Source: an uncultured Mucispirillum sp.
Lineage (GTDB): Bacteria > Chrysiogenota > Deferribacteres > Deferribacterales > Mucispirillaceae
Reading direction: 5' to 3'
DNA: 64,000 nucleotides
NCBI GenBank assembly: GCA_944324465.1
Contig: CALUWI010000006.1
Span: 82,669 to 146,668, forward strand
The notes under the pieces are model-generated. The model was not told the DNA's origin. It worked only from the letters and a program-made list of their open reading frames with translations, and ran no database searches. Of this stretch, positions 63,583 through 64,000 are shown in pieces (position 1 is the first letter of the stretch; every line of letters starts with the position of its first letter). The position numbers were made by a program, and so were the translations under genes.

Positions 63583-63701
63583 CTTTGGCAGCGACCTAAT
63601 CTCCCAAGTGTTATCTTCACTAAGTACATTCGGCGATGGGGCCCTTCACTGCTGTGTTCGGTATGGGAACAGGTGTTACCTCCCCTCTAAGACCACCAAA
63701 G
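63583..63701 (-). rRNA. rrf: 5S ribosomal RNA
   Basis: On the minus strand the sequence runs from GCTTTGGTGGTCTTAGAGG through ACCTGTTCCCATACCGAAC and GGGCCCCATCGCCGA to GGTCGCTGCCAAAGC. The 5' and 3' ends pair (GCTTTGG with CCAAAGC) and the conserved loop and helix words of bacterial 5S rRNA are present at normal spacing. Length is about 119 bases; the exact ends may shift by one or two bases. Confidence 0.96.
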
Positions 63702-63720
63702 CAATCTTATTTAATTTTAT

Positions 63721-63749
63721 ATCAAAAAATTTATAATAAATCTTTTGAT
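63721..63749 (-). other. Hairpin just upstream of 5S rRNA
   Basis: ATCAAAAAATTTA pairs with TAAATCTTTTGAT with one wobble or mismatch around three bases. It lies 20 bases before the 5S 5' end on the transcribed strand, a place where precursor processing signals occur. Confidence 0.4.
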
Positions 63750-63764
63750 TAAATATAATTAATA

Positions 63765-63863
63765 TTTTTAGTTTAGACAAGGCGGAAATAATTTTTTTCA
63801 AGGGAGTTTACATACTAGTAAATGACCGAAGAAAAAAATATCCAACACAGTATAAACTAAAAA
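63765..63863. repeat. 99-base long-hairpin element in the 23S-5S spacer
   Basis: Outer arms TTTTTAGTTTA (63765-63775) and TAAACTAAAAA (63853-63863) match perfectly. Middle arms ATTTTTTTC (63791-63799) and GAAAAAAAT (63831-63839) match perfectly. Inner arms TTTAC and GTAAA flank a TACTAG centre. Conserved-looking unpaired words include GACAAGGCGG and CCAACACAG. It is too organised for a simple spacer and may be a dispersed repeat or a processing structure. Confidence 0.55.
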
Positions 63864-63934
63864 GATTAGTTATAATGAATAAGAATTAAGTAAAAGGAGT
63901 ATAGAGTAATAACCACTTACAACATTAGGTTTTA

Positions 63935-64000
63935 AAGTCAAGCCCTCGACTTATTAGTATTGGTCAGCTCAATGCCTCACGACACTTACACCTCCAACCT
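63935..64000 (-). rRNA. rrl: 23S ribosomal RNA, 3' end (partial)
   Basis: The minus strand reads AGGTTGGAGGTGTAAGTG, then CGTGAGGCATTGAGCTGACC, AATACTAATAAGTCGAGGGC and TTGAC, the characteristic last 60-70 bases of bacterial 23S rRNA. The gene continues beyond the right edge of the window. The exact mature 3' end is estimated. Confidence 0.93.

Overview
The window is a stretch of an AT-rich Gram-negative chromosome. Several genes encode signal-peptide beta-barrels ending in aromatic residues, and there is a TonB/ExbB/ExbD set, an RND pump, a complete sigma-E type envelope-stress operon, and a PAAR-like (DUF4280) protein of the kind mounted on type VI secretion spikes. Together with the low GC and gene content, this suggests a Deferribacterota member, perhaps Mucispirillum-like. 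That assignment is an inference from recall and was not tested by a search.

Layout. 0-3.9 kb (+): the end of a UbiA-like prenyltransferase gene overlapping ubiX, four small unknown genes (zinc ribbon, coiled coil, lipoprotein, HigA N-domain-like), a flavoprotein and class II aldolase. 4-11 kb: a TSUP exporter (-), then panD, nhaB-larE-barrel, and a barrel/lipoprotein pair (+). 11.6-13.8 kb (-): two paralogous lipoproteins and a small barrel. 14.2-17.8 kb (-): livFGMH branched-chain amino acid transporter without a binding protein. 18-23.2 kb (-): nitronate monooxygenase-like gene and single-chain purL. 23.3-28.7 kb (-): surE-TPR-exbB-exbD-tonB. 28.7-29.4 kb: a gene-free block of repeat-like sequence. 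29.4-32.1 kb: rqcH and mazG diverge across an unusual pair of long hairpins. 32.1-34.4 kb (-): a second lipoprotein/barrel cassette related to the one at 11.6-13.8 kb. 34.5-45.6 kb: CorC-like transporter-domain protein, gdhA, nitroreductase and MarR regulator, GNAT, RND pump with its fusion protein, and an LTA-synthase-like membrane phosphotransferase.

45.7-54.8 kb (-) is the most distinctive region: a DUF4280 PAAR-like gene, a 1304-residue unrecognised protein, a Sel1-like 560-residue protein and an 86-residue signal-bearing protein, tightly spaced like an operon. The distal 2.29 kb is present twice in tandem: the tail of the large gene, the Sel1-like gene and the small gene. The central parts of the two copies are essentially identical. 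No T6SS structural genes are in the window, so the effector reading is an inference from gene order and the PAAR-like protein.

55-58.5 kb (-): rpoE-like ECF sigma factor, zinc-finger anti-sigma factor, RseB-like protein and DegP/HtrA, with an ECF-type promoter ahead of the sigma gene. 58.5-63.1 kb: DMT permease, purF-barrel-hdeD, metF. 63.3-64 kb (-): the 3' end of an rRNA operon (23S tail, 5S, terminator), with a partial duplication of the 5S end plus terminator and several structured repeat elements.

Functional themes: purine synthesis (purL, purF), one-carbon and cofactor metabolism (metF, panD, larE, ubiX), envelope maintenance (sigma-E operon, Ton system, many barrels and lipoproteins), transport and efflux, and a probable interbacterial or host-directed effector module.
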